A stretch of 64,000 nt of DNA from Membranipora membranacea (lineage: Eukaryota; Bryozoa; Gymnolaemata; Cheilostomatida; Membraniporidae): NCBI GenBank assembly GCA_914767715.1, contig OU612065.1:9548001-9612000 (forward strand), written 5' to 3'. The position numbers and the translations under genes were made by a program. The notes beneath the pieces were generated by a model, which was not told where the DNA came from, did not search any database, and saw nothing but the letters and a program-made list of their open reading frames with translations. Shown here piece by piece: positions 11,401-26,000 of the stretch (the stretch's first letter is position 1; each line of letters opens with the position of its first letter).

Positions 11401-14400
11401 AGGCTGACTGGTAAATCTAAACTCAGATGTGGTTACTGTCCCATTGGTAACTAATCAGAGTCATCACATTGGCCACTCTATAAGTTGATCACTTTTTAAT
11501 CTTATTTTTTGTTATTCGAATATAACATTTAGGTTTTGCGTTATTTTTTTTTTGAAGTCTCTTCAATGACATCATAATTTCACTGTGTTTTTTATCATAA
11601 AAAAATTGCAAATATTGTTGCTAAATTCAACGCACTTTTGCTGTTCACTTAGGGTATAACAACAACTATACCAAGAAAATTAGCTTTCTTTGCTTTCAAA
11701 AAAGTTGAAATGCCTAAACGCAATCATTAACTGATTGAGAAATATGCCAATTCCAATTAATGATTTACCTTCATAAACTGCTGTTTTCGCATTTTAATCC
11801 TGATTATTGTAGGCTGGTTGCAAAAAAGGCGGAACGAATTCCAACTTTGACAGTAATTTTAAAGTGATTTAGAGCTATTCCCGAGTCAGACATCTTTGAT
11901 TTTATAAAAAGTACTCTGTCTGTTATTCCCAATCGCACGCAATAATGTGTGGGAGCATCATGTAGTTCTTTTTTTTTTGCAAAAAAACTCTATCCAATAT
12001 TTCTGTTGACATCGTAAAAAAATAATTTTCTATAAAACAACCTCATTCTGATGTCATGCTGGAGCAATGATGCGAGATATTTGTGGAATGCTATTTTTTC
12101 CAGACTAAACTATATTCTGGATAAACAACCAGCAAAGCATACTACCTTGCACATGCATGGGAGATTTTGTGGTTTTTATACCACAGAGTCCATACTAACT
12201 ACCTGTTTCAAATCTGAAAATGGAATCTTTTTGATTTATTTGGTATTCCTCTAAACCACCTGCTGATAATGTTTTCACCTTGTATCATGTAACAGGTAGA
12301 TGCAGTTTTTGTATGTTCAAGTATATGTCTTGTTTTGCAGATTTTTGAAAGGATTGATGGAGCAATTCAATTCCACCTCTGATGCGCTCGTGGCTAAGTT
12401 ACAGAAATTCACTGATGGCAAAACTAATGTGTCAATGCTTGAAGAATTTCATCGAATCTCTTTGGATATCATCGGGAAGGTCTGTGTAGACAAAAACACA
12501 CATTCTTATAATGTTTGTCAAAACTGTTTGGCATAGCGGCACTGTCAGGTGTGGTGGAGGTTCTCGGAAATGAGATCAGTACTAGACAGAATTGAAAATT
12601 GATAACATGAGATATGGTTCTTTTTTTGCCGACTCCGTCTATAACATTGCCCTCGAGGGCGATTAGGGATATCTGCGTCAAAGACGAGCTGCTACGTGGC
12701 AGCCTCAAAACCATTTTGGTTTTCAACCGACTTTGCGTCAAAAGACATGGAATTGCTATTCTTGAAAGCCAAATATTGATCACCCATTGTTAACAAATGC
12801 GTCAAAGTCATCAAATAATTCCAGTCTCCCTCCTTTTCTCTATTCCCAGCGTGTGTGGGCGATTTTGGCCCCTTCTCCACCCTTATGAAAAGTATTGCGT
12901 CTTTATATTTCAGGTTGCCTTTAGTATGGACATAAATAGTATCCACGATGACTCCAGTCCGTTCCCCTCTGCTGTGAAGACAATACTACAAGCCATGTAC
13001 ACTCAGCTATTTAAAGGAGATTTTGGCGTAAGTTGATGCTAACTGGCTATTATTATCCAACTGACCGTCCTTCTAGATTTTTTATAGTAACCTTAATGTT
13101 AGACAATGGTTGAGAGATATTGCTAGGTGCAGTTCTAGCAGACATGAATGTCCTTGAGTCCTCTCACAATGTTGCCAATCTTTCTTCGAAGCTTATACAA
13201 TGCACCGGACAAAAAATGCAAATTCCCTGAGTTGAGTTTGAATGGAATGCAAAAAATACAATTAATTTGATTAGTTCTTGATTATGTAACTTTTTTGTAT
13301 ATTAGTCACATTTCGAATCACCGACAAGCACAATATTTTGGCATCTCAAGATTATAAATGCAATATATCAGTTATTAGACTCTATAGGTCAGCAAAACTC
13401 AATAGGCGTGTATCTGTAAAAACCAAAATGCTCATCAGATATGGGGAGTTCATTTATCACCTAAAATCACCAGTTTGCAATGGTAGGGTGAGGCTGGTAC
13501 CGTAAATGATTATTGGTTTTTTCTTGGTCACAACTGGCTAGAGATGGGAGGGTGTCCAGGTTCTAGGGATTTCTGTTTATACAGTAACATGCAAGATTCT
13601 TTTGCAGTATATTCAGGACTTGACAAATCACAGTACGATATAGTATGATATCCAAGTTTTTGTGGGAACTCACTTAGGGCGAGCAGGAGAAATCGATGCA
13701 TTGGCCATAAAATAAGACTAAAACCATTTATTTACTTTTTTCACAGTGGAACCCTTTCAACAGACACTTTTATTCAAGGGCGAGGGAAGCAGTGGTTTTT
13801 CTTAGAAAGGTCGGCAAAGATTTGATCGAGTCACGTGCGGAGGCGATGGCTCTGGGTGAAGATGTTCCCGATGATATGTTGACCCACTCTATAAGACTCT
13901 CAGGTATGAAGTGACGCAATTGAATGAAAGCCGACCCTGCGCAAAAGTCCATCGGTGCAAAAAAAAAGAAATTATAATTACGAATCAACATCAGCACTCA
14001 TTGTCTCTTTTGCATGTTCCTCAAGGGCATTGAAAATATTGATACCATATAACAGCTGGGCTGGGCATATGAACGTGTATATCTAAGGCGTTGTGTTGAG
14101 AAGGCGCCCAGTACTGGATCAGATTTATACAATGCGTAAAATGTAGATATCCTCATTCGGTGATGACAATGACAATATCACTCTATTTTATTTTAACCGC
14201 TCCAAAAACTCTGATATGAGGGAGTTGTTGAAATTTTTAAATAAATCATAGCTGAAAACTGTTAGATATTATCATTGGAAAAAACTATACACACCATATC
14301 TATCTGTTACAATATCTTGAGTCTGGAAAAATAGCTAGGGTCCTCTGACTTATATCCTTCGAGGTGATGTTCAATAACTTGATCGCCTCTTTTTGTATGG

Positions 14401-17400
14401 ATTTGTGACTTGGTTTAGTTCTGATTTTAGATGGTGATCCAGTCTTTACAATTGAGAGTATGCTGGACGATTTCGTCACCTTCTTCATAGCAGGTAATTT
14501 CATACGATGTGATGTATATTTTATCAAGTATGTAAGAGACTAGCTCTCCAGCGCATGTGAAATTGTGTGTTTTACGCAGTCATTTATTATAAACAGATAT
14601 ATTACAGCATGGTGAAATGGAAGGCATTTTTCTGCACTTAACAGCTGCTGCAGGCTCGGATCCTGGTTATATAGGCCTATTTATACTTCATCTGTCAGCA
14701 GCTTGCAGGGGGCGGGTTTCAAGGCTGCTTGGGTGAAAATATCTTTGCTCAAAATCTTCGCTCTTCTGATTAATTTAATTTAATCAATTGTTTTGATATA
14801 TAGTTCCCCCAAACAGTGAGCGATCTTCCAGGTCCATTCATCTCACCAAGGAACAATAAGATTAACAAAATAAATTATTTAACAAAATAATTTTTTAAGT
14901 TTTTTTTATTAAAATACTCTCACAGACATCCACCCTCAGTGTATTATCAAAGGGTCAACCAGTAATCCCAACTACGATCACAGATAAGTGATTATATTTT
15001 CAGGACACGAAACTACAGGAAATACGCTCAGTTTCATTCTACTTGAACTTGGGAGAAGACCAGATATATTACAGAGGTAGGCATCTACAGCTACAGCTAA
15101 GTCAGATACACATTCTCTCAGCTTGTTCTTTTGTGTTACATGAGGCAGAGGCAATGGTTAATGTATATTGCTTAGTTGGCTACAAACCTGAGTATACTGT
15201 TGATTTGCTCCAAATTTGAACTTCATCACTTCATTGTAGCACCTCATCACAATGGTTTAACACAATATTATGTAGAACACCAACCAAGTGTTTTGCCATT
15301 TACTCATTAAAATAACGCTATTGAATTTTTTAGAGTCAGAGAAGAGATACATGCTGTTATAGGACCGGAGAAGAATCTCAAGTATGAGCACATCAACAGG
15401 CTGAAATACTTAAATCTAGTTATTAAAGAGTCAATGCGTCTTTATCCTACATCACCAAGTACATTTAGAAAGCTGAACAACACATGTAATGTGGGAGGGT
15501 ACATGGTACCCCAGGACACCATAGTCATGGTAAGTAACTGAATATAGGTTTTCCTATTGACAGACCACTTTATTTCTATGAATATTAGGTGAATTATTCA
15601 CTACAACTTGGCGATGGTCCACTGTGTACCCCTGTCAGTCTGCACCCATCACTAAGGTAAATATGATCGACTGAAATCAGAGTGATTCGAGTAAAGCAAA
15701 TTTTGAACATTGTCTCGGTGTTATTTTGGTAATGTTAACCTATCTGATCATATTATACTGTTCTTAGAACCCATTCTCAACAATGCCAAAAATGGCATTT
15801 TCAAATTTTTTTCAGGTCAGCACTTATGTTGCCAGTAGGAACTCAGAAATCTTTGATAACCCGCTGGAGTTTTTGCCAGACAGATTTGATCCAAATGCAG
15901 AGAAGAAAATTCCAATATATAGCTGCTTTCCCTTCTCACTGGGGCCACGAAGCTGTATCGGCAAAACGTTCGCTCAGGTGAGTAATAAATAATGTGATCT
16001 AGGATTGATGAGAATGGATGAAAGGTGAAATGTAGTAGTATCAAGAGAACGAAAATTTCCGCTAGGCTTGCTGTTTTGCTCTAATAGCAGAAATTTTCAG
16101 TCGGAGACAGTCGGCCTTCACTTCCAGCAAGCCTAGCGGAGACAGTCGGCCTTCACTTCCAGCAAGCCTAGCGGAGACAGTCGGCCTTCACTTCCAGCAA
16201 GCCTAGCGGAGACAGTCGGCCTCCACTTCCAGCAAGCCTAGCGGAGACAGTCGGCCTTCACCTCCAGCAAGCCTAGCGGAGACAGTCGGCCTTCACTTCG
16301 CCTACATGTGTAATTATTTTAAGTTTAGTTTGTTCGCCTTATTATCCAATCTCGAACCATATGCCCTGTGGTCAGTAACTAAAGACCGGTCATCACCGAT
16401 TCTCGATTCTAAGTAAATCGTTATGAACTGATTAAGACTTATTTTTGGGAAAAAACAGTAAACTTGTGGCTTGAGTTGCCAAACAAAATCATGAAAAAAT
16501 ACAAATGTAAGACAGGCATCAGTAATATAACATCAATGTGCTGACAGATAAGGGAGTTGAAAATGAACCTTGATTTCCGTGAATTAGAGTTTATCAGCAA
16601 CAGCTTTTCTTAGAAATCCATGTGAGCTCTCATTAGCATCAATTAATTGTACAAGCAGCGCTTACGCCTCTTCTCGTGTATATGATACACTTGAGTGCAC
16701 ATTCTGGTCCTTGCTTGACTGTCTGACCCAGAGACACAACCATAAAGCTAACTCGGTTTTGATTTCATTCATTCATACCCACTGAAACAAATCGGAATTT
16801 TCAATATAATCAATTCTAAATGTTTGTCAATATCCGCTGTCGTTCCAAAATTTGATCTGATTCCAAAGTGTTGATGCATGATTGATATACTGAGAGTCAT
16901 TGCAAACACATGGAGGCAAACACTGAGATCTGCGGCAGAGAATGTTTGGATGTAGGGAGATTTAAAAAATCAAGAACTCGATCGTCTGAGTGCAGTTTTT
17001 TGGAACCCTAAATCTATCTGTCATTAGTGTGTGTATTTCACTGTAATCTTGAATGTGAAATTCTTTTGCTGTAAATAAAAATATAAAATATAAAGATCGA
17101 ATTTTAGCAAAATATTTGTATCACCTTTTGTAAGGTATATTTTAGGGACAGTACAACCTTAATGATGCATTCCCCTCTCAGGGTATTGCTGCTGAGCAAA
17201 GACATATAACTCTCCCTCTCTCGTGTTACAGATGCAGACTAAAGTAATCCTAGTGAAATTTCTGATGCATTTTGATTTCGATTTGGATCTCACTCAATCT
17301 TTTGAGTTGAAGGAGGTCGCCACACTGAAACCCAAGAGTCGTGTTAATTGTCTACTTCAAAAGCGTGGTGACTGTCACAATATGACATCATCACCAGCAG

Positions 17401-17480
17401 AGAAACACAAGGAAACAGTCATATCTGACCACGCCTCAACAAGTGACGAAGATGAACACGAGCATGGTATAAAGTCGTAA
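8410..17480 (+). CDS. CYP46A1: Cytochrome P450 family 46 (cholesterol 24-hydroxylase-like)
   Basis: Thirteen exons: 8410-8558, 8777-8857, 9518-9599, 10368-10438, 10951-11037, 12341-12479, 12914-13027, 13747-13903, 14431-14493, 15004-15076, 15334-15529, 15816-15977 and 17232-17480. All junctions are in phase, giving 540 codons. Residues about 12-32 form an N-terminal membrane anchor, followed by the IPGPP hinge and LFLGHM. The I-helix reads FFIAGHETT (311-319), the ExxR motif is ESMR (371-374), then FLPDRF, and the haem loop is FSLGPRSCIG with cysteine 451. Family 46 hydroxylates sterol side chains in the endoplasmic reticulum; the vertebrate enzyme makes 24-hydroxycholesterol. Alignment by eye to human CYP46A1 is collinear throughout. 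The protein is about 40 residues longer, mostly an extra C-terminal tail rich in Asp, Glu, His and Ser. No key residue is missing, so it is probably active. The exact sterol substrate is inferred. Confidence 0.93.
16103..16299. repeat. 35-bp tandem repeat in P450 intron 12
   Basis: About 5.6 nearly identical copies of a 35-base unit (GCAAGCCTAGCGGAGACAGT, then CGGCCTTCACTTCCA). An inverted copy of the core (TCCGCTAGGCTTGC) stands just upstream near 16058. Copies differ by one or two bases, so the expansion is recent. Confidence 0.9.
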
Positions 17481-20003
17481 TCTCACAGCCTTTATTTTAG
17501 GATCTCTCCGATGCCATATAATGCAAACATTCTAAATTTTATAATTGTGTTTATGTCGATATTATTAAGTCACGCTCATGTGAGTGATAGCATAATCTGT
17601 TTCTATTTTCTAAATTAAGCATTAGTCATTTCAAGGATCACACCTTTTTCATTCCGAATAATTTTGATACTGCTTATTTTAAACCTGCTGCCAAGCAGCA
17701 CTTTAGTTATTAGCTTTACATGAATATTGCCATTGAGGCCGGTTTTTTATATTCTGATTCCAAAGGAGTAGGAATCTATTATGTAGGAATGAAATTCTCA
17801 CATAAACCCATTGAAATAAAAGTAAATTTATAGATGGTAGTATATATTTACTTGAGCACAATATGATATTTTGTTGATCATCCGACTCGGCATCTGGCTC
17901 GGCTCTCATTTACTATTACTTTGCCATCCCTTTATGTGCATAGTATTAAGTATTAGCTTTTAATAATATGAAGCATAGTGTGTAACACTTCTCTATCAGG
18001 CTGTATTCCAAATAAGATCTGTATACTGTACATATATTTAAATTTTTTTGTAGATTGTTACTATAATAAAATCATTTTATTTAACATCATCAAAGATTGA
18101 TTGTTTATCGTGGATGATTTTTGTTGAATCATCTCTTCCTAAGCTGCTGTCAGAGTGCTTTATGCGACATCCGTGGTAGTTTTTATTTATGTGACTGCAT
18201 CACAGTGATGTGAGAGACTGGCTCTTCGCTTCCAAGAAATCCTCAAGACCTCATCCAGTCATAACATTCATGACCAAGGTCAAAGACCCGGATAATATTT
18301 TGACACATGCATGTCTGGTGGTTTAGACAACCAGCCTTTTGACATAAGGGTCTGAAAACAACGAATGAAACAAGTCCAGCTTCATGACGGTGTGAGATTT
18401 TTTCTAATGATTCATTTACAAGAGTCAATCCCTGTCCTCACAGACAAGTGTTTCCCCTGGTTTCTATATTCTGTCCAAACTGTTACAAGACAAGAAGTAT
18501 CTAAACTCGCAGATTCAGACTCAGAGACTAAGAGATTACAGTAAGAGTCTCCAGAGCAACAAAGAATTCAACACAAATGTCTTCAATCAAATTTCACCTG
18601 AACCGAATAATAAAAGAAATTACGGAAAGAGGTTTCAAATTTTTTTATCAGAATTCAGCAGTGAGATTAGTTGTCCTAAACTCCAACCTCCATTTTATTT
18701 TGCAATTATCACCGATAATGCTATACATAGAATCTACGTCCCATCTGGTCTGTATTATACTCTTATTGACAAAAGCCTGTTCCCTGGCTCGTTTCTGTGT
18801 AGTAATGATGTTAATGGTATAATCAATTAATTTTATATCCTAACACACTTTAAGAAAGTATCGGTTCAATTTCTGCACTTTAAATAGAAAAATTTATATA
18901 AATAGATTCAATGGACAAATCCAGCCCACGTAATAAACTGAATAGAAAAAGAATAATAGATATTTTTAATGAAGGAGCGGTCAGATCAAGAATGCAATTG
19001 GTCAGATAATCGCTGAAACTTTCCTTTTGTTTTCATTTTCTCTCTTGACAGCAGCACAATTTTCTTTTTTATATATAAAAAAAGAACCAGGGGCCCTGTG
19101 ACAAAGAAGGTAATCTTTCTTTATACAGGGGAATATTTCTAAGAGTCATATGTCAGGGTTCTGTGTTCATGCTCAAAGAGAAAATACTTGCATCTTTTCA
19201 TAGTTCAAAGACATTTTGACTTACATCTACTGACTTTTAAAGCTTCATTCAATGTGACTGTGATCTTTGTAGCTGTAGTATTACATCAGTGGTGTTAACT
19301 ATGCAGAGTTTGTTCCTGTGGGCAAAATTAACGGTCAAAACTCTTAAACCTATTTGTAACATTCTATTAATGGGTCTGCAATAGAAGACGAGCAGAAACC
19401 GTTGTCATTTGACTTAAGGTCATTGAACAATAATGGAATCCGTACACCCTGTAACAACACTCTCATGCTGGTGGACGGTCAGAAAATGCATTGGTATAAC
19501 ATAGTCAAGGAACAAAACTTATGCTAGAGATGCTTGTGAACATAAAACTGGATTGTCAACATTAGATAACTAATAATGATAAATTGGTTGCAATATAAGT
19601 TCATGTCTGTCAGGTAAAGTAAATATATATTTCTAAAGCTTACCAGGATAATATTTTACAGGTTGTCTTCTCTTTGTTTGTGAAGGAACAACCCTTCATT
19701 ATTATTTTGAGCAAAATTAATCCTTCTTAAACCCTTCTCAGCACTAATTTATTGCAGTTTGGCCAGTAAATGTCAGTGGTTTTCTAGTCCAACCTCAAAA
19801 ACTGGTGCCAAAAATAGTATGACAACCAGTTTATCAGCTAAAAGCTAAAAATTTTGGGGTGGCAATGAAATGTTTGCAAAACAAAAAAAGAGCATAAGAC
19901 ATACTAAAATGGAGCAGTTTTAAGTATAAGCTCTGATCTCTTGCTGCTCATTGTCTTTGGTAGTTATATCGTAGTGAGAAGGAAAGTTATACATTAGATA
20001 CTT
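17481..20003. other. Convergent intergenic region and 3' UTRs
   Basis: Holds the 3' ends of the P450 (+) and the glycosidase (-). I see no further gene. The sequence is AT-rich with several possible poly(A) hexamers, e.g. 17815-17820 and 18065-18070 on the plus strand. Confidence 0.6.
17815..17820 (+). promoter_or_regulatory. Candidate polyadenylation signal of the P450 gene
   Basis: AATAAA 335 bases after the P450 stop codon. A second at 18065-18070 is an alternative. Confidence 0.45.
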
Positions 20004-23000
20004 TTAGGATTGTCTCTCAAAAAATGGCAATTTAGACAGTTCTGCAGGGTAATCTCTAAGCCATATTCCACCATCCACTTTTTCACCATTTGTGGCATCT
20101 TTCCATTGGCCAGGAGGGAAATATATGTCTCTTTTCACAGCACCCTGTTCAAGAACTGGAGCTACAAGGATGTCATCCCCAAGAAGAAATTGATCATCTA
20201 CCCAATAAGAGGGGCTGCTTCCATTGGCCGAAGCATCTATCCACCAGAGAGGTCTCACTATAGGCCAGCCATACTGAACAGCGTCATTTGCAAGCTTCTC
20301 AAATGTAGCCTTGTAACTTTCACGCTGACTCAGCAAACTTTTTGTGAGATCAGTCAGAGTCGGGTCGTTGAACCTCCATGGTGGTATAGAAAACTGGATT
20401 GCAGGTAAGAAAATATTTACCTGTAACCATCGGATGTAAAGTTCGGCGTCAATAGTGACATCCTCGTACTCATTGCCACCTATCATGTCGGGTAAAACAA
20501 ATGGGTATCCTAGCAAACCAAATGTTAGAGCAGTAGGTATCACAGTCCTCAAACCATTATCTATACCCCAGCGTGATCTACGGTCTAACATTCTGACCAT
20601 CAATGGTGCACTCTGGGTAAGGCACCCCACTCTGACTTCCTGTCGACGTTGGGTTGTATCAGATTGAACTGCTGTCTCGACATAGTACTTGATATACTCA
20701 GAAGGGTGGAAATAGGGGACGGAGAGGTCTGTATAGTCAGGCAGCCACACTATCTCTCCTAAAAAGAAAAAACACAAATTATAAAGCGCAGTGATATGAG
20801 TTATCATACAATCACAATGTACTGTAGAAATGTCTCATGGGCACAGCATTTATCATTAAAAATAGATGACAACACTAGAAGTTTATTACTTATTTAGTTA
20901 CCCGCATCGAATTTGAATGAGTCAATACTGTAGTTCTGTTTCAGGTTCTCGAGTTTTCGGACAAACCAGTTTACAGTCTGGTTGTTTGAAAAGTCGAGTA
21001 GCCCAGCATATCCAGGATTCCACCATTTTACCAGGCCAGGAATCTGCAGAAGAAGAGGTAAACAAAATTCAACAAAGCGAGAGAAAATCTTTATATCTGC
21101 AACATTCAGAAATATAAAATTGCCATTGCTGTTCAACATCCTGATAACTCAGAGGTATGAAAATTTATCTCATTATTCTCAGATATTTTCATTATTTTCG
21201 ATAAATGGGATTTTTTAAGCTCAATCAACAAACACACCCCCTGTCAATTTCCTGATTCAGAGTTGGCCTCATGCATTTAAACTCAGGCAGACCAGGATTA
21301 TCCACACTCTCAACTCTCACTCAAGGCATGGACATATTTGTTAGATACATAATATAAACCTTTTTCTCATCTAACATCAACAAGCCTCTGTCAGCAGTTT
21401 CTATGAATGCATCAGCATCAGTATTGATAAACGGATGAATCCAAATTGTTACAGCATTGACTTTGGCTTTTAGTGATTCTATCACAGTTTTAGCGTTGGG
21501 AAACTTCTCCATGTTGATGATCCAGTCACCATAATGAGGTGTCCAATCATCGTCAATCTCAAGCTGAGAAATGGGAAGATTCTCATCAAAAATTCTGTAG
21601 ATAAAAAATAGAAGCAAATTTACATAACAATCAACTATGAGGTGGCTTTTTCAGATTAGTATATTTATGATGGACCTTGACATAAGGAATGAGCTTTTAG
21701 GGAACAAGGCCGCTAGCAGGACTCGCTCACTCAGCTAGGAACGAACATGAAGTGATTTTGGCAGTTTTAATAGAAGGACTTCCCTTGATAACCTCATACC
21801 AGGGAGAAGCTGCTCATACCATGCTGAAAGCTAGCTGTTCTCTTTGCCCGGGGTGACATTCATAAATGTATACCACATATCATTTCAATTCCTCCCATCC
21901 TACTAGAATTGGGATTCAAGCTGTACTGTAGTGTACTCTGATTTGTAAATACCTTTGAGCATATGTCAGTAGCTTAGTTTCGTTGATCCCTTTTTTATAT
22001 TCAGCCCAGGTGGACCAGATAGGTTTCAGCAGTGCATCAAGGGATGGCTTATCACTTGGTTTATCCCAAAACTTATCAGCCATTGCGGTATGTAGCAGGG
22101 TAAGGTTCGCTGCAGTACATATATCTAACTCCAGTCTGACTTCCTCTTGTCTTACATTGTTGTAAACTGAATCCTGATGAAAATGCAATACTGAAGCCAG
22201 AAAATGTATATAGCAACAATTAACAGAGGACACTGCTCGCAAAGAGTGTGCAAGTTTTCTTTTGAACGGAAATGATGTTGTTGTATGCTACTGTTGATTA
22301 AATGATTCAAAAAACGTCATACCATATAATTCTATTCATAATCAGGTCATCATAGTTCACAATCAGGGATGGAATGAGAAAGTTCTCTACCCTTGTTATG
22401 CCAAGAGATTTTTGGAGGGGGGGGGGGGGTGAAGGGTTCTAATTATGACTCATACAGTAGAAACTTACCATAGCTCTTGCTCATATCCCTTACTCACTGC
22501 TCTTACCAGATTATGACATCTTCAATCCAGCCCATAGACTTATTATTATTAAGTCTCTGATCCAGAATGAAGAATATGTTGGATAGCCTTACACTGTATA
22601 CAGAAACTAATCAAACAAAACACTCTGTTATATTAAGGGTCAGCTGCTAGGTACAGATCCCATAAAACCATAAAAGGAAAAGGAAACCTAATAGTATGCT
22701 AGGATTTGCTCACCTTAAATTTGGATATGAAACACAGCTGCTGGTCTCCCGATGAGTTCATGCTGACAAACAATGGAATGTCAAATGGTAGATGAATCCC
22801 AACTCCAGCAGAAGACAGCCAGTATCTACCACATAGATAATAATATAAAACAGGTTTATTATGAAAATTAATCTCAGCCACGGCCATCACGGCCAGACAA
22901 CATACTTCACTCAACCATCAGAGTACGCACAAGAATAATTTAAAGGGCAACCAAGGTTTCGCAGCAATGCATTAATAGGTAGTAAATAATGTGCTAGGCA

Positions 23001-26000
23001 GCATCAGCTTAGTGCATTACGCGATGCAAAACTCAAAGTGGTTGCTGACTCTAAGCTGGGTAACACTTCAGTTTAGGAGAGGTCCCAAGACATTGATGTA
23101 ATGATGATGGAGCACAGGCTAAATAATAACAGGTACAGGAAACTGCTCTGTGGTATTCCTTTTTTAGCTGAGTTGGAGTACCTGATGGATGAAATGTTTC
23201 ACAAGAATTCTGGCTGAATAGTCATCCGATAAGATTTTGTCTTTTTCCCTATGCAGAAGGTGCAATCTGCTATTAATCAATGAGAAGTTGTTTGAAACCT
23301 TGGTTGCACTTTAATTATTACCTATAGTGGACAAAGGCCACAAGACGACCCTAAGGCTACATTTAAACTGCTGATTTTTCTGTCAGATTTCCCCGTCTGA
23401 TTTTGCTTTTATATTACAAGCTATCATTGTAACCGATCAAAATCTGCGTTTTGTGACAATTCAGATTGTCAGTCGCTCTCAATGATAACATATAAAAAAG
23501 CAAGACTGATGGAAAAATCTGCAGTGTATTGCAGCTTCACATCACCCGTTACCGAACTTGCCGACTTGATGAGACAATGGGTAGGGTGTCAGGAAAAAAA
23601 TTTGATTTGATTTGTTATGCTAATGTAAGTCAGCAAACAAAATTACTCACCTTTCCTGAACACTTCCAAAATATCCCGGATAGTATGGATCTCTAGTGAC
23701 AAACTCCTGTAGATCTATTGACCATTTTTGTACTGGCCAATGCTGGTCATGTACCTTCAGAATAAAGATATCAAGTGAATGAGTCAAGAGTAACTGCCTC
23801 GCTCTATCAGAGAAGACAGCTACAAGAAGTAACTGCAATTTGTATACTTGTTGATTAGTACAAGGAGTTAACTCCGTGATTAGTAGAGAAGCATGGTGTA
23901 GTGTACATATACGATTTCTCTGAGGAAGTGTGCAATTTGATTATTACTTTGCAAGACAAACTATCTACAGACTGAAATTGAATATGTAGTATGGTATGAT
24001 GTTATATGTATGTGTAATTTAAACCATCTAACATTGCAATAATGATATCATTGCAATAATGATATCATTAGGCTTAGTACAATAAACAGAATTATTGGTT
24101 GTTATGTCTCATGAAAAATTGAAAAAAAGCTCATTTTTCTCTTCTCTATTCTGCACTTTCCAATTTTATAAATCACAGGTGTGCGATAGTATAAGGGGAC
24201 TTAGTATCATTTGATTTTCATTTTTTGCGCACTGATACTCAAAAACAAAAAAGAACTTGTTTTTAGTTTTTTGTTCCAAAACAAAAAATCAATATATGAA
24301 AATCGAGTCAATTTTTGTTTTTTTATTTTCTTATTGATGAAAACCGAAATATTGGTATGAATCCTATTTCCATATTTTAACTTTGAATCACAAAAACAAA
24401 AATTGAAAAATGAATTGATTTTTATTTTTCATTTGTGATGCTGCAAAACAACAACGAAAATCCAATTCCATAATTTGTTTTTCATTTTTGGTGTTGAAAG
24501 ACAATAAAACAAAAATCAAACATTGCCAATGTAGCCTTAAATGTTATTATCCTCATGGGGATTTATTGGGGTTTGCATTTCTTGCCGCTACCGGATGCTG
24601 CTGCTAAACTGGGATGTCTGCCTGAGTCTGGTATGCTGAGCTAATATTGTCAAGTCAAGTCAGCTTCTATAAGGGGCTACTGCGTGGCTTGTTTGCATTG
24701 AGGGCCACACAATGTATGTTAAAGTGCTTGGGATGGAAGGTATTCGACGCAGGTGCTTGGTAGTGAATGTTACTGATGCTGTTGGGCTGCCACCTGGTTG
24801 CTGCCGCATGTTCTATGCCAATTGTCCGTTAAGCTTGCACCTTCTGGTGGGTGTGCTGCCGCTGGTGTGTTACCGATGGTGTGCGCAGTGTGCTGCCGGT
24901 AACACGCAGTGTGTTTAGTATAGTAAAGTTAATTTTTTCATCCGATATCATGGTATTGATAAAATTGAATGCTTACAATGTTGGGTTAAAAATGACTAAG
25001 AGCGGAGATTATTAAAATGAGTCATAAAAAAAGGGAAAACGGATTTGGCACGTTTTTGGGACCTACATAGTTTAGGTCTAAACATTTTTTTGCTTCGAGA
25101 AGATGATCTACATTCATTTCTGATAATATGATTAAAAAGAGGGTGTGTTTGATCAGCAGCTATTCTTACAAAATGCCCCTTGCTCTGTTCAAAAATAAAA
25201 TCATAATGAGGATAAATTTAAAAACTCCAGCCTTTCTTTATAACATAGGTTTGGTAAAATGCTGATGTGCTGTCGCCGATGTGCTGTCGATTTTACGATC
25301 AGTATATTTATTCTGGAGAGTGTGCTGCCGAACACCAATGAGCCGTAGCACACCAACCATCAGCAGCACGCTGAGCACACCATCTGTAACACACCAGCGG
25401 CAGCACACCCACTAGAGGCAGCAAGGCAGCAAGTCAACCGAGGTTTTGCATCAATGCATTAATGAGTAGTAAATAATGTGCTAGGCAGCATCAGCTTTGT
25501 GCATTACGCAATCCAAAACTCAAAGTAGTTGCTGACTCTAAGCTAAGTAACACTTCAGTTTAGGGAGGTTGCAAGACATTGATGTAATAATGATAGAGCA
25601 CAGGCCAAATAATAACAGGAACAGGAAACTGCTCTGTGGTATTCTATTTTAGCTGAGTTTGAGTACCTGATGGATGAAATATTCCTTGCTGAATACTTAT
25701 CTGAATTAGATTTTGTCTTTTTCCCTATGCAGAAGGTTCAACTTTCTATTGATCAATGAGAAGTTGTTTGAAACCCTGGTTTCCCTATAACGTACAATCG
25801 GCATCAAACAAGCAGCAGCCACCAGGCAGCAGCCCAACAGCATCAGCAACATTCACTACCAAGCACCTGCACCGAATGCCTTTCATCCCATGCACTGTAA
25901 CATACATTGTGTGGCCCTCAATGCAAACAAGCCACGCAGTAGCCCCTTATAGCAGCGGACTTGACTTGACAAAATTATCTCATCATTCCAGACTCAGGCA

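Noticed and set aside
16103-16299. CRISPR-like periodic array
   Set aside because: The unit is contiguous with no unique spacers, in an intron of an animal gene; it is a minisatellite.
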